Source: Burkholderia sp. Ac-20365 (GTDB lineage: Bacteria; Pseudomonadota; Gammaproteobacteria; Burkholderiales; Burkholderiaceae). Taken from it: a stretch of 64,000 nucleotides of DNA. This document shows positions 28,601 through 36,810 of this stretch, piece by piece. The position numbers were made by a program, and so were the translations under genes. The stretch lies in the NCBI RefSeq assembly GCF_017104715.1, contig NZ_JAAGPI010000037.1:25110-89109 (forward strand), read 5' to 3'. Each line of letters starts with the position of its first letter. Within the stretch, counting starts at the first letter, position 1. Under the pieces are notes generated by a model. That model was not told the DNA's origin and did no database searches. It saw nothing but the letters and a program-made list of their open reading frames with translations.

Positions 28601-29871
28601 TGATCGCCGCCGTCGACATCGACTCGCTCGACGCCGACGCGTGGCGCGCCCTCTTCCTGCAGATGCGCAAGGCCAACGAAGGCGTCGCGCCCGTGCCGCC
28701 CAGCGAGACCGCCGCGCAGTTCATGCCGAACCGCTTCGCCATCCATATCGGCACGCTGACGCTGCTCAAGCGCCACTGGGAAAGCGTGGTGGTCGGAGCT
28801 TCGCACTACGACCGCCAGTGGCAGGCCAATATCGCGTCGAACCAGGTGTCGGGGCACGTCTCGTGGCTGCCGGGCGCGCAACCGGGATCGCCCGGCACGC
28901 TGCAGGCGCGGCTCGCGCGGCTGGTGATTCCGTCGGCGACCGAAAACGATCTGCTCGGCCCGGCGATCAACCAGCCGGCGCAGAACATTCCGTCGATCGA
29001 TCTCGTCGTCAACGAACTGATCGTGCGCGAGCGAAACGTCGGCAAGCTCGAAGTCGACGCGCATAACTTCGAGGACAACGGCACGCCCGTCTGGCAACTC
29101 GATTCGCTCGAAATCACCAATCCTGCCGCCGTCCTCAAGGCGACGGCGAACTGGCGCACGGGCCGCAACTACGGACCGAACCAGGACGACGAAGCCGAAC
29201 GCAGCACCGAGGTCGATTTCAAGCTCGACATCAAGGACGCAGGCCTGCTGCTCGAACGCGCGGGCCTGCCGCGCACGCTGAAGGCGGGCGAAGGCTCGCT
29301 GTCGGGCACGCTCGGCTGGCAAGGCGGCCCGACCCGGCCCGACAAGCCGACGCTCAACGGCAAGCTCGCCGTCGATCTGCGGCACGGACAGATTCTCAAG
29401 GTCGATCCGGGCGTCGCGAAACTGCTCGGCGTGTTGAGCCTGCAAAGCCTCGCACGCTACGCGACGATGAATTTCCGCGACGTCATCGGGGAAGGTCTGC
29501 CGTTCGAGCACGTCACGGGTACGGCGCAGGTGGTAAACGGCATCGGCTCGACTGACAACTTCGAACTGGTGACGGCGCCCGCGCGGGCCAACATGAAAGG
29601 CACCGTCGATCTGACCAACGAAACGCAGAACCTGAACGTGCATATCGTGCCGACCGTCAGTGCCGGCGCGGGCGTGGTCGCGGCGGCCATCATCAATCCG
29701 CTGCTCGGCCTCGCTGCGCTGGTCGGCGATTACGCGCTGTCGCACTCGATCGAGCATGCATTCGCCCGTGACTACTCGATCACGGGCTCGTGGGCCAAGC
29801 CGCACGTCGAGCGGGTCCACGGAGATAGCGGTAATATGAACGCGCCGGCCGCCATCGCCACGCCGAACTGA
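25636..29871 (+). CDS. yhdP: YhdP-family AsmA-like protein
   Basis: A very long (1411-residue) inner-membrane-anchored protein. One N-terminal membrane segment near residues 33-55 (VVLGIALFLYFVVVLAVLGL) is followed by a huge periplasmic beta-rich region with repeated short strands, a mid DUF3971-like part around PTSISEKLRIYLTHGLQAG and an AsmA-like C-terminus with LGVLSLQSLARY and GIGSTDNFELVTAPARANMKG. In E. coli YhdP, TamB and YdbH act redundantly in phospholipid traffic to the outer membrane; that role is inferred here from the family. It is divergent from glnE and followed by the amidase gene. Confidence 0.9.
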   Translation: MSERNSSADPHEAGRVKPVGGSDHAVLRHTLRVVLGIALFLYFVVVLAVLGLRYVVLPQADSFRPKIEAAVSEKIHAQFRIGKIAPHWTGFQPGLEVTDVTITNRDGKVALNIPHASATVSWSSVWKLAPILSSVIVDKPDLLIERETDGSLSVAGVMVPTTHSGNDTFSTWLLRQEAMILRGGTLRWHDTRRDAPEIALQNIRLAILSDGYDHRLALQAPPDGKVLFGSLDFRAHFRHARLSAMGKPINWTGEAYVSTGTVDLPMLARYMDFPIETYAGRIDNKIWLQFTQGRVRSASGELSGSNIALRVKPTQPKLDVPVASFSWAVAHDGDEWTLDLNNLRAELGQPPLDDGTPVARILALHTLSSRYRMPSIQHGQLLSISGDRVDLGILGEFSRALPLPKRLLNGLVRFNPRGLVANYTIEVERGKPDSGEAATEHREPGAEPIIRYRFKGDLQGISVAAQEPPPGLTARGHPRAGIPGVENLWGSVDADEKHGSISIDTANAALTLPGVFDDPRLTFDHLSGKGTWTIGSTIEPGQIHKAFKVDVTELKVSNADTAAKATASYSNVGSGRGALDLKADFERAQVTRITRYLPTSISEKLRIYLTHGLQAGISRGGTIEIHGNLEKFPYSRDPSAGVFKIIAPFKGGRFDPSPYPPRTMKNGTPNVWPAFDGIDGTFQLKENLLRFDVDRAHYKGVAMRKVTGKIDDLGNRASSLIITGDGHGPLADMLDYVNNSALGGLAKHQTEKIHADGPATLALKLTVPRNPPTPPGVTPPKVRVSVEGSLAFENDRLEVDNVPPVSQLRGKVRFTERTAQVDGLSAQFMGGDLHAKGGLNDKGTYALDVSGQLAVDAARGLNLRGLPAQVLTRMNGSAPYDISVHGARGRLPDVAIHSDLTGLALNFPAPFNKPVGTPMPLDFTFRPTIGNGDSSADASSSDSGVQRADLTFGPIAATYLLKHTPGQPPEVLRGAIGVNRTTDLPSEGVIAAVDIDSLDADAWRALFLQMRKANEGVAPVPPSETAAQFMPNRFAIHIGTLTLLKRHWESVVVGASHYDRQWQANIASNQVSGHVSWLPGAQPGSPGTLQARLARLVIPSATENDLLGPAINQPAQNIPSIDLVVNELIVRERNVGKLEVDAHNFEDNGTPVWQLDSLEITNPAAVLKATANWRTGRNYGPNQDDEAERSTEVDFKLDIKDAGLLLERAGLPRTLKAGEGSLSGTLGWQGGPTRPDKPTLNGKLAVDLRHGQILKVDPGVAKLLGVLSLQSLARYATMNFRDVIGEGLPFEHVTGTAQVVNGIGSTDNFELVTAPARANMKGTVDLTNETQNLNVHIVPTVSAGAGVVAAAIINPLLGLAALVGDYALSHSIEHAFARDYSITGSWAKPHVERVHGDSGNMNAPAAIATPN

Positions 29872-29952
29872 GGGCCGGACCGGGCGCCCGGTTTCTGCCC
29901 GAGCCGGCGTCCGCTGTCCGCACTGCCCCTTGCAGGAGTTTTTCGAACGCCT

Positions 29953-30801
29953 ATGAGCGACCTGAACACGCAGTCCGCGAAGTCCCCTCCTCACGCTGGT
30001 CCTTTCCGCGTCGCCGCGCTGCAGATGGTGAGCACGCCCGAGCGCGACCGTAATCTCGCCGATGCCGAAACCCTGATCGCGCAAGCCGCCGCCGACGGCG
30101 CGCAGCTCGTCCTGCTGCCCGAGTATTTCTGCTTCATGGGCTTCAAGGACACAGACAAGCTCACTGTGCGCGAAACCTATGGCGACGGCCCGATCCAGCG
30201 CTTTCTCGCCGACGCCGCGCGCCGGCACAAGGTCTGGGTGATCGGCGGCACGCTGCCCTTGCAAGCGCCTGAAGAAGGCCGCGTGCTGAACACGACGCTC
30301 GTGTTCGACCCGCAGGGCAACGAAGCGGCGCGCTACGACAAGATCCACCTGTTCAACTTCGAGAAAGGCGAGGAATCGTTCGACGAGGCCCGCACGATCC
30401 GCCCCGGCGACACCGTGCGCACGTTCGAGGCGCCGTTCGGGCGCGTGGGCCTGTCCGTCTGCTACGATCTACGCTTTCCCGAGCTGTACCGGCGCATGGG
30501 CGACTGCGCGCTGATCGTCGTGCCGTCTGCATTCACGTACACGACGGGCCGCGCGCACTGGGAAACGTTGCTGCGCGCGCGGGCTGTCGAGAACCAGTGT
30601 TACGTGCTCGCGGCCGCGCAGGGCGGCAAGCACGAGAATGGCCGGCGCACCTGGGGCCACAGCATCCTGATCGACCCGTGGGGCGAAATCATCGACGTGC
30701 GCGGCGAAGGCGCGGGCGTCGTCGCGGGCAATATCGAGCGCGCACGTATCGACGAAGTCCGGCAGAGCTTGCCGGCCTGGCGTCACCGCGTGCTGAGCTG
30801 A
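29953..30801 (+). CDS. Carbon-nitrogen hydrolase, Nit1-type (probable deaminated glutathione amidase)
   Basis: A nitrilase-superfamily amidase of 282 residues. The Glu-Lys-Cys triad is visible as LLPEYFCF, RYDKIHLFNF and SVCYDLRFPELYRR. The Nit1 subgroup hydrolyses deaminated glutathione, a side product of transaminases; that substrate is inferred from subgroup motifs (LPEYFCFMG, TTGRAHWETLLRARAVENQCY). The context yhdP-nit-tldD is common in betaproteobacteria, and all three are on the same strand with gaps under 100 bases. Confidence 0.87.
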   Translation: MSDLNTQSAKSPPHAGPFRVAALQMVSTPERDRNLADAETLIAQAAADGAQLVLLPEYFCFMGFKDTDKLTVRETYGDGPIQRFLADAARRHKVWVIGGTLPLQAPEEGRVLNTTLVFDPQGNEAARYDKIHLFNFEKGEESFDEARTIRPGDTVRTFEAPFGRVGLSVCYDLRFPELYRRMGDCALIVVPSAFTYTTGRAHWETLLRARAVENQCYVLAAAQGGKHENGRRTWGHSILIDPWGEIIDVRGEGAGVVAGNIERARIDEVRQSLPAWRHRVLS

Positions 30802-30899
30802 TTACGTTTGACCTGAAATGCACGTATTGAAAGTGCCGCCGACGTCACCCATCTGACAGGCGTGCACTCACCGAATACCCTGAATCGAGCGAACTTCGC

Positions 30900-32366
30900 A
30901 TGAACATCATCGAACCCAGCATCCGTAATCTCGCGACGGCCAAAGACGTGCTCCTGACGCCCTACGGCCTCGACGAAGCCGTGCTGACCCGCACGCTCGC
31001 CGAAATTTTCACGCATCGCATCGACTATGCGGACCTTTACTTCCAGGCCACGCGCAGCGAAGCGTGGAGCCTCGAGGAAGGCATCGTCAAATCGGGCAGC
31101 TTCAGCATCGACCAGGGCGTCGGCGTGCGCGCCGTGTCGGGTGACCGCACGGCGTTCGCGTATTCGGACGACCTGTCGCCCGAAGCGATCCGCCAGGCCG
31201 CCATCGCCACGCGCGCGATCGCCAAGGCCGGCGGCGGCAAGCAGAAGATCAAGGCGGCATCGACGCTGACGGGCGTGGCCGGGCGCGATCTGTATCTGCC
31301 TTCCGATCCGCTGCACTCGCTCGACGCCACCGCCAAGGTCAAACTACTGGAGCGCATCGAACAGATGGCGCGCGGCCGCGATCCGCGCATCACGCAGGTG
31401 ATGGCGGGTCTTGCCGGTGAATACGACGTGGTGCTGGTCGCGCGCAGCGACGGCGCGCTGGCCGCGGACATCCGCCCGCTCGTGCGCGTGTCGGTGACGG
31501 TGATCGCCGAGCAGAACGGCCGCCGCGAAATCGGCAGCGGCGGCGGCGGCGGTCGTTACGACTACGGCTATTTCACCGACGAACTGCTGTCGAAGTACGT
31601 CGACGACGCCGTGCACGCGGCGCTGGTGAATCTCGACGCGCGCCCGGCACCCGCCGGCGCGATGACGGTCGTGCTCGGACCGGGCTGGCCCGGTGTGCTG
31701 CTGCACGAAGCGATCGGCCACGGTCTGGAAGGCGACTTCAACCGCAAGGGATCGTCGGCGTTCGCGGGGCGTATCGGCGAACAGGTCGCGGCCAAGGGCG
31801 TGACGGTGGTCGATGACGGCACGCTGCCGAATCGCCGCGGGTCGCTCAATATCGACGACGAAGGCAACCCGACGCAGTGCACGACGCTGATCGAAGACGG
31901 CATCCTGAAGGGTTACATCCAGGACACGCTGAACGCCCGTCTGATGAAGATGCCCGTCACCGGTAACGCGCGCCGCGAATCGTACGCCGCGCTGCCGATG
32001 CCGCGCATGACCAACACCTACATGCTCAACGGCGACAAGGATCCGCAGGAAATCATCGCGTCCGTGAAAAACGGGCTGTATGCGGTGAACTTCGGCGGCG
32101 GCCAGGTCGACATCACCAACGGCAAGTTCGTGTTCTCGGCCTCCGAGGCGTACATGATCGAGAACGGCAAGATCACGTATCCGGTCAAGGGCGCGACGCT
32201 GATCGGCAGCGGCCCGGAATCGCTCAAGTACGTGAGCATGATCGGCAACGACATGTCGCTGGATACGGGCGTCGGCGTGTGCGGCAAGGAAGGCCAGAGC
32301 GTGCCTGTCGGCGTCGGCCAACCGACGCTGCGCATCGACAAGATGACGGTCGGCGGCACGGTCTGA
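30900..32366 (+). CDS. tldD: Metalloprotease TldD
   Basis: Catalytic subunit of the TldD-TldE (PmbA) metalloprotease that processes peptides such as microcins and degrades CcdA. The 488-residue protein carries VLLHEAIGHGLEGDFNRKGSS, whose HEAIGH is the zinc-binding HExxxH motif, and a C-terminal metal-binding Cys in GVGVCGKEGQSVPVG. TldE is not in the window. A terminator hairpin follows directly, separating it from the aroG leader. Confidence 0.95.
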   Translation: MNIIEPSIRNLATAKDVLLTPYGLDEAVLTRTLAEIFTHRIDYADLYFQATRSEAWSLEEGIVKSGSFSIDQGVGVRAVSGDRTAFAYSDDLSPEAIRQAAIATRAIAKAGGGKQKIKAASTLTGVAGRDLYLPSDPLHSLDATAKVKLLERIEQMARGRDPRITQVMAGLAGEYDVVLVARSDGALAADIRPLVRVSVTVIAEQNGRREIGSGGGGGRYDYGYFTDELLSKYVDDAVHAALVNLDARPAPAGAMTVVLGPGWPGVLLHEAIGHGLEGDFNRKGSSAFAGRIGEQVAAKGVTVVDDGTLPNRRGSLNIDDEGNPTQCTTLIEDGILKGYIQDTLNARLMKMPVTGNARRESYAALPMPRMTNTYMLNGDKDPQEIIASVKNGLYAVNFGGGQVDITNGKFVFSASEAYMIENGKITYPVKGATLIGSGPESLKYVSMIGNDMSLDTGVGVCGKEGQSVPVGVGQPTLRIDKMTVGGTV

Positions 32367-32378
32367 TTTTGCATCGCC

Positions 32379-32413
32379 CGCACGATTCGCGCATTAAAGG
32401 CGTGAATCGTGCG
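32379..32413 (+). terminator. tldD terminator
   Basis: Ten-base perfect arms CGCACGATTC and GAATCGTGCG around a 15-base loop, starting 12 bases after the tldD stop. A short T-run appears at 32425-32429, somewhat distant. Confidence 0.6.
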
Positions 32414-32441
32414 GATTTCCCGCATTTTTGACCTTCAAGGC

Positions 32442-32471
32442 TTGTCAACCGAGCAAACCTCGGGGTATAAA
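32442..32471 (+). promoter_or_regulatory. Sigma-70-type promoter of the aroG leader
   Basis: -35 TTGTCA (32442-32447), 18-base spacer, -10 TATAAA (32466-32471). Predicted start near 32478 gives about 32 bases before the leader-peptide ATG, consistent with an attenuator transcript. Confidence 0.7.
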
Positions 32472-32509
32472 GCCAATCAACCTTTTTGACGAGCCATCCC
32501 TTTTTCGCC

Positions 32510-32578
32510 ATGTCCGCCAAGTTTTATTTTTATTTCTTTTGGGCATCTCAGACCGCTGGCGGATCGAGAGGGGTGTGA
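32510..32578 (+). CDS. Aromatic leader peptide of aroG (22 residues)
   Basis: ATG at 32510, TGA at 32576. Residues 5-11 read FYFYFFW: four Phe, two Tyr and one Trp in seven codons, a composition almost never found by chance and typical of amino-acid attenuator leaders. The ATG sits in TTTTTCGCCATG with only a weak upstream purine stretch, so translation initiation is probably modest. It lies between a sigma-70 promoter and a terminator, directly before DAHP synthase, the first enzyme of the pathway to all three residues. Confidence 0.85.
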   Translation: MSAKFYFYFFWASQTAGGSRGV

Positions 32579-32633
32579 ACGTACATAGGCACCTGAAATT
32601 CCCGAAAAAACCGCCAGCGAGTCTGGCGGTTTT
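32513..32633 (+). promoter_or_regulatory. Transcription attenuator controlling aroG (regions 1-4)
   Basis: Region 1 TCCGCCA (32513-32519) is perfectly complementary to TGGCGGA in region 2 (32557-32563). Region 2 CGCTGGCGG (32554-32562) is also perfectly complementary to region 3 CCGCCAGCG (32611-32619). Region 3 in turn forms the terminator with region 4 CTGGCGG (32623-32629). The pairings 1:2, 2:3 and 3:4 are mutually exclusive as in trp-type attenuators: a ribosome stalled on codons 5-11 covers region 1, allowing 2:3 and read-through; a ribosome reaching the stop codon covers region 2, allowing 3:4 and termination. Confidence 0.85.
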
Positions 32634-32637
32634 TTTT
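32607..32637 (+). terminator. Attenuator terminator upstream of aroG
   Basis: Eleven-base perfect stem AAAACCGCCAG / CTGGCGGTTTT with a 5-base loop, running into a T8 tract. A textbook intrinsic terminator located 118 bases before the aroG ATG and downstream of the leader peptide. Confidence 0.9.
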
Positions 32638-32754
32638 CGTCCCTAACAACTTTGAATTTGAACTTTTTAGCCTGTTGATCTGTTCGCTGCGGCGTCGTCA
32701 TCGAATGCAGACCGCTCCGAACCGCACCACACGCAAGGAATCGAGGAGAAAACC

Positions 32755-33828
32755 ATGCCCCCGCACAATACCGACGATGTCCGCATCCGAGAACTGAAAG
32801 AACTGACGCCGCCTGCTCACCTGATCCGCGAATTCCCGTGCGACGAGAAGGTATCGGACCTGATCTACAACGCGCGTCAGTCGATGCACCGGATCCTGCA
32901 CGGCATGGACGACCGTCTGATCGTAATCATCGGACCGTGCTCGATTCACGACACGAAGGCCGCGATGGAATACGCGGGCCGCCTGATCGAGCAGCGCAAG
33001 CGCTTCGCGGGCGAGCTGGAAATCGTGATGCGCGTGTACTTCGAAAAGCCGCGCACGACGGTGGGCTGGAAGGGTCTCATCAACGATCCGTTCATGGACA
33101 ACAGCTTCAAGATCAATGACGGCCTGCGCACTGCGCGCGAACTGCTGATGAAGATCAACGAGCTGGGCCTGCCTGCCGGCACCGAATACCTCGACATGAT
33201 CAGCCCGCAGTACATCGCCGACCTTATCTCGTGGGGCGCGATTGGCGCGCGCACGACGGAGTCGCAGGTGCACCGCGAACTGGCGTCCGGGCTGTCGTGC
33301 CCGGTGGGCTTCAAGAATGGCACAGACGGCAACGTGAAGATCGCGGTCGACGCGATCAAGGCGGCTTCGCAGCCGCACCATTTCCTGTCGGTGACGAAGG
33401 GTGGGCATTCGGCCATCGTGTCGACCGCTGGCAACGAGGATTGCCATATCATCCTGCGCGGCGGCAAGGCGCCGAACTATGACGCTGAAAGCGTGAATGC
33501 TGCATGCAACGATATCGGCAAGTCCGGTCTCGCCGCGCGGCTGATGATCGACGCGAGCCACGCTAACAGCTCGAAGAAGCATGAGAACCAGATTCCCGTT
33601 TGCGCGGATATTGGCCGGCAGATTGCCGCCGGAGACGAGCGGATTGTTGGCGTGATGGTTGAATCGCATCTCGTGGCGGGGCGCCAGGATTTGCAGGAAG
33701 GGTGTGAGTTGACCTACGGTCAGAGTGTTACCGACGCTTGTATTGGTTGGGATGACAGTATCGCTGTGCTCGAAGGGCTTGCTGATGCTGTGAAGCAGCG
33801 GCGCATTGCAAGGGGAAGCGGCAACTGA
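32755..33828 (+). CDS. aroG: 3-deoxy-D-arabino-heptulosonate 7-phosphate synthase (type I)
   Basis: Condenses phosphoenolpyruvate and erythrose 4-phosphate, the entry step of the shikimate pathway. The 357-residue protein matches the AroF/AroG/AroH family: DDRLIVIIGPCSIHD, MRVYFEKPRTTVGWKGLINDP, GARTTESQVHRELASGLSCPVGFKNGT and DASHANSSKKHENQ. The ATG at 32755 follows GAGGAGAAAACC. Which amino acid inhibits the enzyme cannot be read with confidence. Expression is probably set by the upstream attenuator. The last 80 codons turn GT-rich toward the adjoining repeat. Confidence 0.96.
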   Translation: MPPHNTDDVRIRELKELTPPAHLIREFPCDEKVSDLIYNARQSMHRILHGMDDRLIVIIGPCSIHDTKAAMEYAGRLIEQRKRFAGELEIVMRVYFEKPRTTVGWKGLINDPFMDNSFKINDGLRTARELLMKINELGLPAGTEYLDMISPQYIADLISWGAIGARTTESQVHRELASGLSCPVGFKNGTDGNVKIAVDAIKAASQPHHFLSVTKGGHSAIVSTAGNEDCHIILRGGKAPNYDAESVNAACNDIGKSGLAARLMIDASHANSSKKHENQIPVCADIGRQIAAGDERIVGVMVESHLVAGRQDLQEGCELTYGQSVTDACIGWDDSIAVLEGLADAVKQRRIARGSGN

Positions 33829-33854
33829 TTGCCGCGGGTTTTGGTTTTTTGGGT

Positions 33855-34587
33855 TTTGTCTTGCGACGCTGGGGTGGTTTGCTTTTGTTGTTGCTTTTGC
33901 TGGCATCCGCGATTTGTTATTGGTTCTTCAGGCGTCGCCCCTGTGCGGGGCGGCACCTACTTTTCTTTGCCGCGGCAAAGAAAAGTAGGCAAAAGAAAGC
34001 CGCTGAACACCGCCAGTTCTTGTAATTGCCCACGGGCCCCCAACAGCCCCGCCCTGTTCCCGGCATCTCCCTTCTCGATGCCCGCTGCCAACGCTTCGAA
34101 TTGCCTCATCACCCGCTTCACACTCCCGCGTCGTCGCCGGCGCGATCAAATCGCTCACGTTCTATCGCGGCAAACTGTGTGTCGGCTTTCGCGGCGTACA
34201 CGCATCACTCCGGACTGAAAAGCACGATCGGTGTCGTAGAAGCGCTGACGTGTGAAGCACTACGACCGACACACAGTTTGCCACCTGGGCGGCCTTAACC
34301 AATCGCTGCCGTTGGCTGCGCTACGGGCGATTGAAGTGGGTGAGGCGCTAAGCCGAAGCGCGGGCAACGGGCGGGGACTGAGAATTTGCCGTGTGAAGGA
34401 GAGGACCCGTTGGGGGCCCTCAGGCGGAGGTCAAGAACGGGCGGTGTTAGCCCGCTTTCTTTGCTTACTTTCTTTGCGGCGGCAAAGAAAGTAAGTGCCG
34501 CCCCGCACAGGGGCAACGCTTGCGCCGCGTAGGCGCTAACGCGGATGCCAGCGAAAACCCAGGCAAACCAAACCAGCACCCGCAGCA
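33855..34587. repeat. Long imperfect palindromic intergenic repeat, copy 2 (inverted)
   Basis: Same element as at 1408-2137 but in the opposite orientation: the perfect 34-bp palindrome comes first (33956-33989) and the 14-bp stem-loop last (34464-34495). The internal 17-bp inverted pair is at 34169-34185 and 34266-34282, here with CGG instead of AGG at its end on both arms, a compensatory change that keeps pairing. The element fills the space between convergent aroG and the adenosyltransferase gene; its right end touches the latter's stop codon. Confidence 0.9.
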
Positions 34588-35139
34588 CTAACCACCCCGA
34601 TCATGCCGCCACAAAACATCACTCCCTCCGTCCATACGATTCAACACCCGAGCCAGCACAAACAGCAGATCAGAAAGACGATTCACATACCGACGCGGCG
34701 CGTCATTGACGCTATCAACAACACCAAGCGCCACAATCGACCGCTCCGCCCGCCGACAAACAGTACGACAAACATGCGCCACTGAAGCCGCCCGCGTGCC
34801 GGCGGGCAAAATAAACTCCTTGAGCGCTGGCAACGTCGCGTTGTACTCAACAAGCCACGCATCAAGCCGCGCGAGATGCCCATCGCCGATCATCGAATGG
34901 CCCGGGATGCATAGCTCGCCGCCCAGATCGAACAGATCGTGCTGGATCGCCGTCAGCGCGACACGAACCTTGTCAGGCATGTTCTCGCACAGCAGCACGC
35001 CAATATTCGAGTTCAGTTCATCGACGTCGCCGATCGCGGCAATGCGTGCGTCGTCCTTGCGCACGCGGCTGCCGTCGCCGAGACCCGTGGTGCCGTCGTC
35101 GCCGGTGCGCGTCGCGATCTTGCTCAAGCGGTTGCCCAT
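34588..35139 (-). CDS. ATP:cob(I)alamin adenosyltransferase, PduO type
   Basis: Transfers the 5'-deoxyadenosyl group of ATP to cob(I)alamin to form coenzyme B12. The 183-residue protein starts with IATRTGDDGTTGLGDGSRVRKDD (P-loop-like ATP site in the N-terminal part), has DELNSNIGVLL, and ends with the PduO signature CRRAERSIVAL and YVNRLSDLLFVLARVLN. This is the MmaB/PduO fold, not the BtuR/CobA type. The 3' end abuts repeat copy 2 and is rich in A on the plus strand. Confidence 0.93.
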   Translation of the reverse strand: MGNRLSKIATRTGDDGTTGLGDGSRVRKDDARIAAIGDVDELNSNIGVLLCENMPDKVRVALTAIQHDLFDLGGELCIPGHSMIGDGHLARLDAWLVEYNATLPALKEFILPAGTRAASVAHVCRTVCRRAERSIVALGVVDSVNDAPRRYVNRLSDLLFVLARVLNRMDGGSDVLWRHDRGG

Positions 35140-35333
35140 GATTTCCGAATCCTCATCGTGTTTCGCGATGCATCCTCGCGGATATATCGCAGCATGTCAT
35201 TGACCTTCAATCCATTATAGGGATGCCGGGCCTCGCGCCCGCGTCGTCCGTCTGCAAGCATGGCGACGCGCCTGCGGTCGATGGGCGTAAAATGGGCAGC
35301 AACCATCAGAACATTCGCCAACAGGAGACGCAG

Positions 35334-36749
35334 GTGAACCATCCCGTGCCGCCCGCCCCCGTGCGCCGCCCTTTTCCTGCTGAACTTCTCACTGCGCTCA
35401 AGTCGGCATTCGGCGAACGCGTATCCACGTCCGAAGCTGTCCGAACCCATCACGGCCGCGACGAATCGCCATTCGATCCGCAACTGCCCGACGCCGTCGT
35501 GTTCGCGAACAGCACCGAGGACGTGCAGACCATCGTCAAGCTCTGCGGTCAATACGACGTACCCATCATTCCGTACGGCAACGGCTCTTCGCTGGAAGGC
35601 CATCTGCTCGCCGTGCAAGGCGGTGTGTCGATCGATCTCTCCGGAATGAACCGCGTACTGTCGATCAATGCAGAAGATCTGACCGTCACCGTCGAGCCCG
35701 GCATCTCGCGCAAGCAACTGAACGAAGCGCTGCGCGACACAGGCCTCTTCTTCCCGATCGATCCGGGCGCGGACGCGAGCATCGGCGGCATGTCGGCGAC
35801 GCGCGCGTCGGGCACGAACGCCGTGCGCTACGGCACGATGCGCGAAAACGTGCTGGGCCTGACCGTCGTGCTGGCCGATGGCCGCGTGATCCACACGGGC
35901 ACGCGCGCACGCAAGTCGTCGGCCGGTTATGACCTCACGCGTCTGTTCGTCGGCTCGGAAGGCACGCTCGGCGTCATCACCGAAATCACCGTGCGGCTGT
36001 ACCCGCAGCCCGAAGCGGTATCGGCGGCTGTCTGCACGTTCCCGTCGATGGGCGACGCCGTGCGCGCCGTGATCGAAACGATTCAGATCGGCGTGCCGAT
36101 CGCGCGCGTCGAATTCGTCGATTCGCTCGCCGTCCGCTCGATCAACCGTCACTCGAACCTGACGCTGCGCGAAGCGCCCACGCTGTTCTTCGAGTTCCAC
36201 GGCACGGAAGCCGGCGTGAAGGAACAGGCCGAGCTCGTGCAGGACATTGCCGCGCAGAACAGCGGCGAAGGCTTCGAGTGGGCGACGCGCCCGGAGGATC
36301 GCAGCCGTCTGTGGAACGCGCGACATAGCGCGTACTTCGCGATGCTGCAGTTGAAGCCGGGCAGCCGCGCCGTCACCACGGACGTCTGCGTGCCGATCTC
36401 GCGCCTCGCCGAATGCGTGGTTGAAACGGAAGAAGACCTGAAGGCATCACCGTTGCCCTGCCCAATCGTTGGCCACGTCGGCGACGGCAACTTCCACGTC
36501 GCGATGCTGATCGACCCGAACAAGCCCGAAGAGCTCGAAGAAGCAGAGCGCCTGAACCATCGCATCGTGCAGCGTGCGTTGCGTATGGACGGCACCTGCA
36601 CGGGCGAACATGGCGTTGGCCTGCACAAGATGGGCTTCCTGCTCGAAGAGCATGGCCCCGTCGCCGTCGACGTGATGCGCTCGATCAAGCATTCGCTCGA
36701 TCCGCGTAACCTGATGAATCCAGGCAAGATCTTTACGTGGGCGGCATAG
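35334..36749 (+). CDS. FAD-linked oxidoreductase, D-lactate dehydrogenase (cytochrome) like
   Basis: A 471-residue flavoprotein of the VAO/PCMH family. FAD-binding motifs IIPYGNGSSLEGHL, DPGADASIGGMSATRASGTNAVRYG and LFVGSEGTLGVITEITVRLYP precede the C-terminal cap with VGHVGDGNFHVAM and CTGEHGVGLHKMGFL. The length and motifs favour a D-2-hydroxyacid such as D-lactate, donating electrons to the quinone pool or cytochrome c. The start GTG at 35334 is preferred because AGGAG lies eight bases upstream; the frame is open to 35223 without a comparable site. It heads the glcDEF cluster. Confidence 0.85.
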   Translation: MNHPVPPAPVRRPFPAELLTALKSAFGERVSTSEAVRTHHGRDESPFDPQLPDAVVFANSTEDVQTIVKLCGQYDVPIIPYGNGSSLEGHLLAVQGGVSIDLSGMNRVLSINAEDLTVTVEPGISRKQLNEALRDTGLFFPIDPGADASIGGMSATRASGTNAVRYGTMRENVLGLTVVLADGRVIHTGTRARKSSAGYDLTRLFVGSEGTLGVITEITVRLYPQPEAVSAAVCTFPSMGDAVRAVIETIQIGVPIARVEFVDSLAVRSINRHSNLTLREAPTLFFEFHGTEAGVKEQAELVQDIAAQNSGEGFEWATRPEDRSRLWNARHSAYFAMLQLKPGSRAVTTDVCVPISRLAECVVETEEDLKASPLPCPIVGHVGDGNFHVAMLIDPNKPEELEEAERLNHRIVQRALRMDGTCTGEHGVGLHKMGFLLEEHGPVAVDVMRSIKHSLDPRNLMNPGKIFTWAA

Positions 36750-36810
36750 CGTAATCGCATGTCCGGCCGCCCAGCGCAAAGCGGGCGGCCGCCGAAGGAG
36801 GAGACATTCC

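Noticed and set aside
28057..30348. 763-codon open frame antisense to yhdP and the amidase gene
   Set aside because: Same shadow composition; both sense genes have clear domains.
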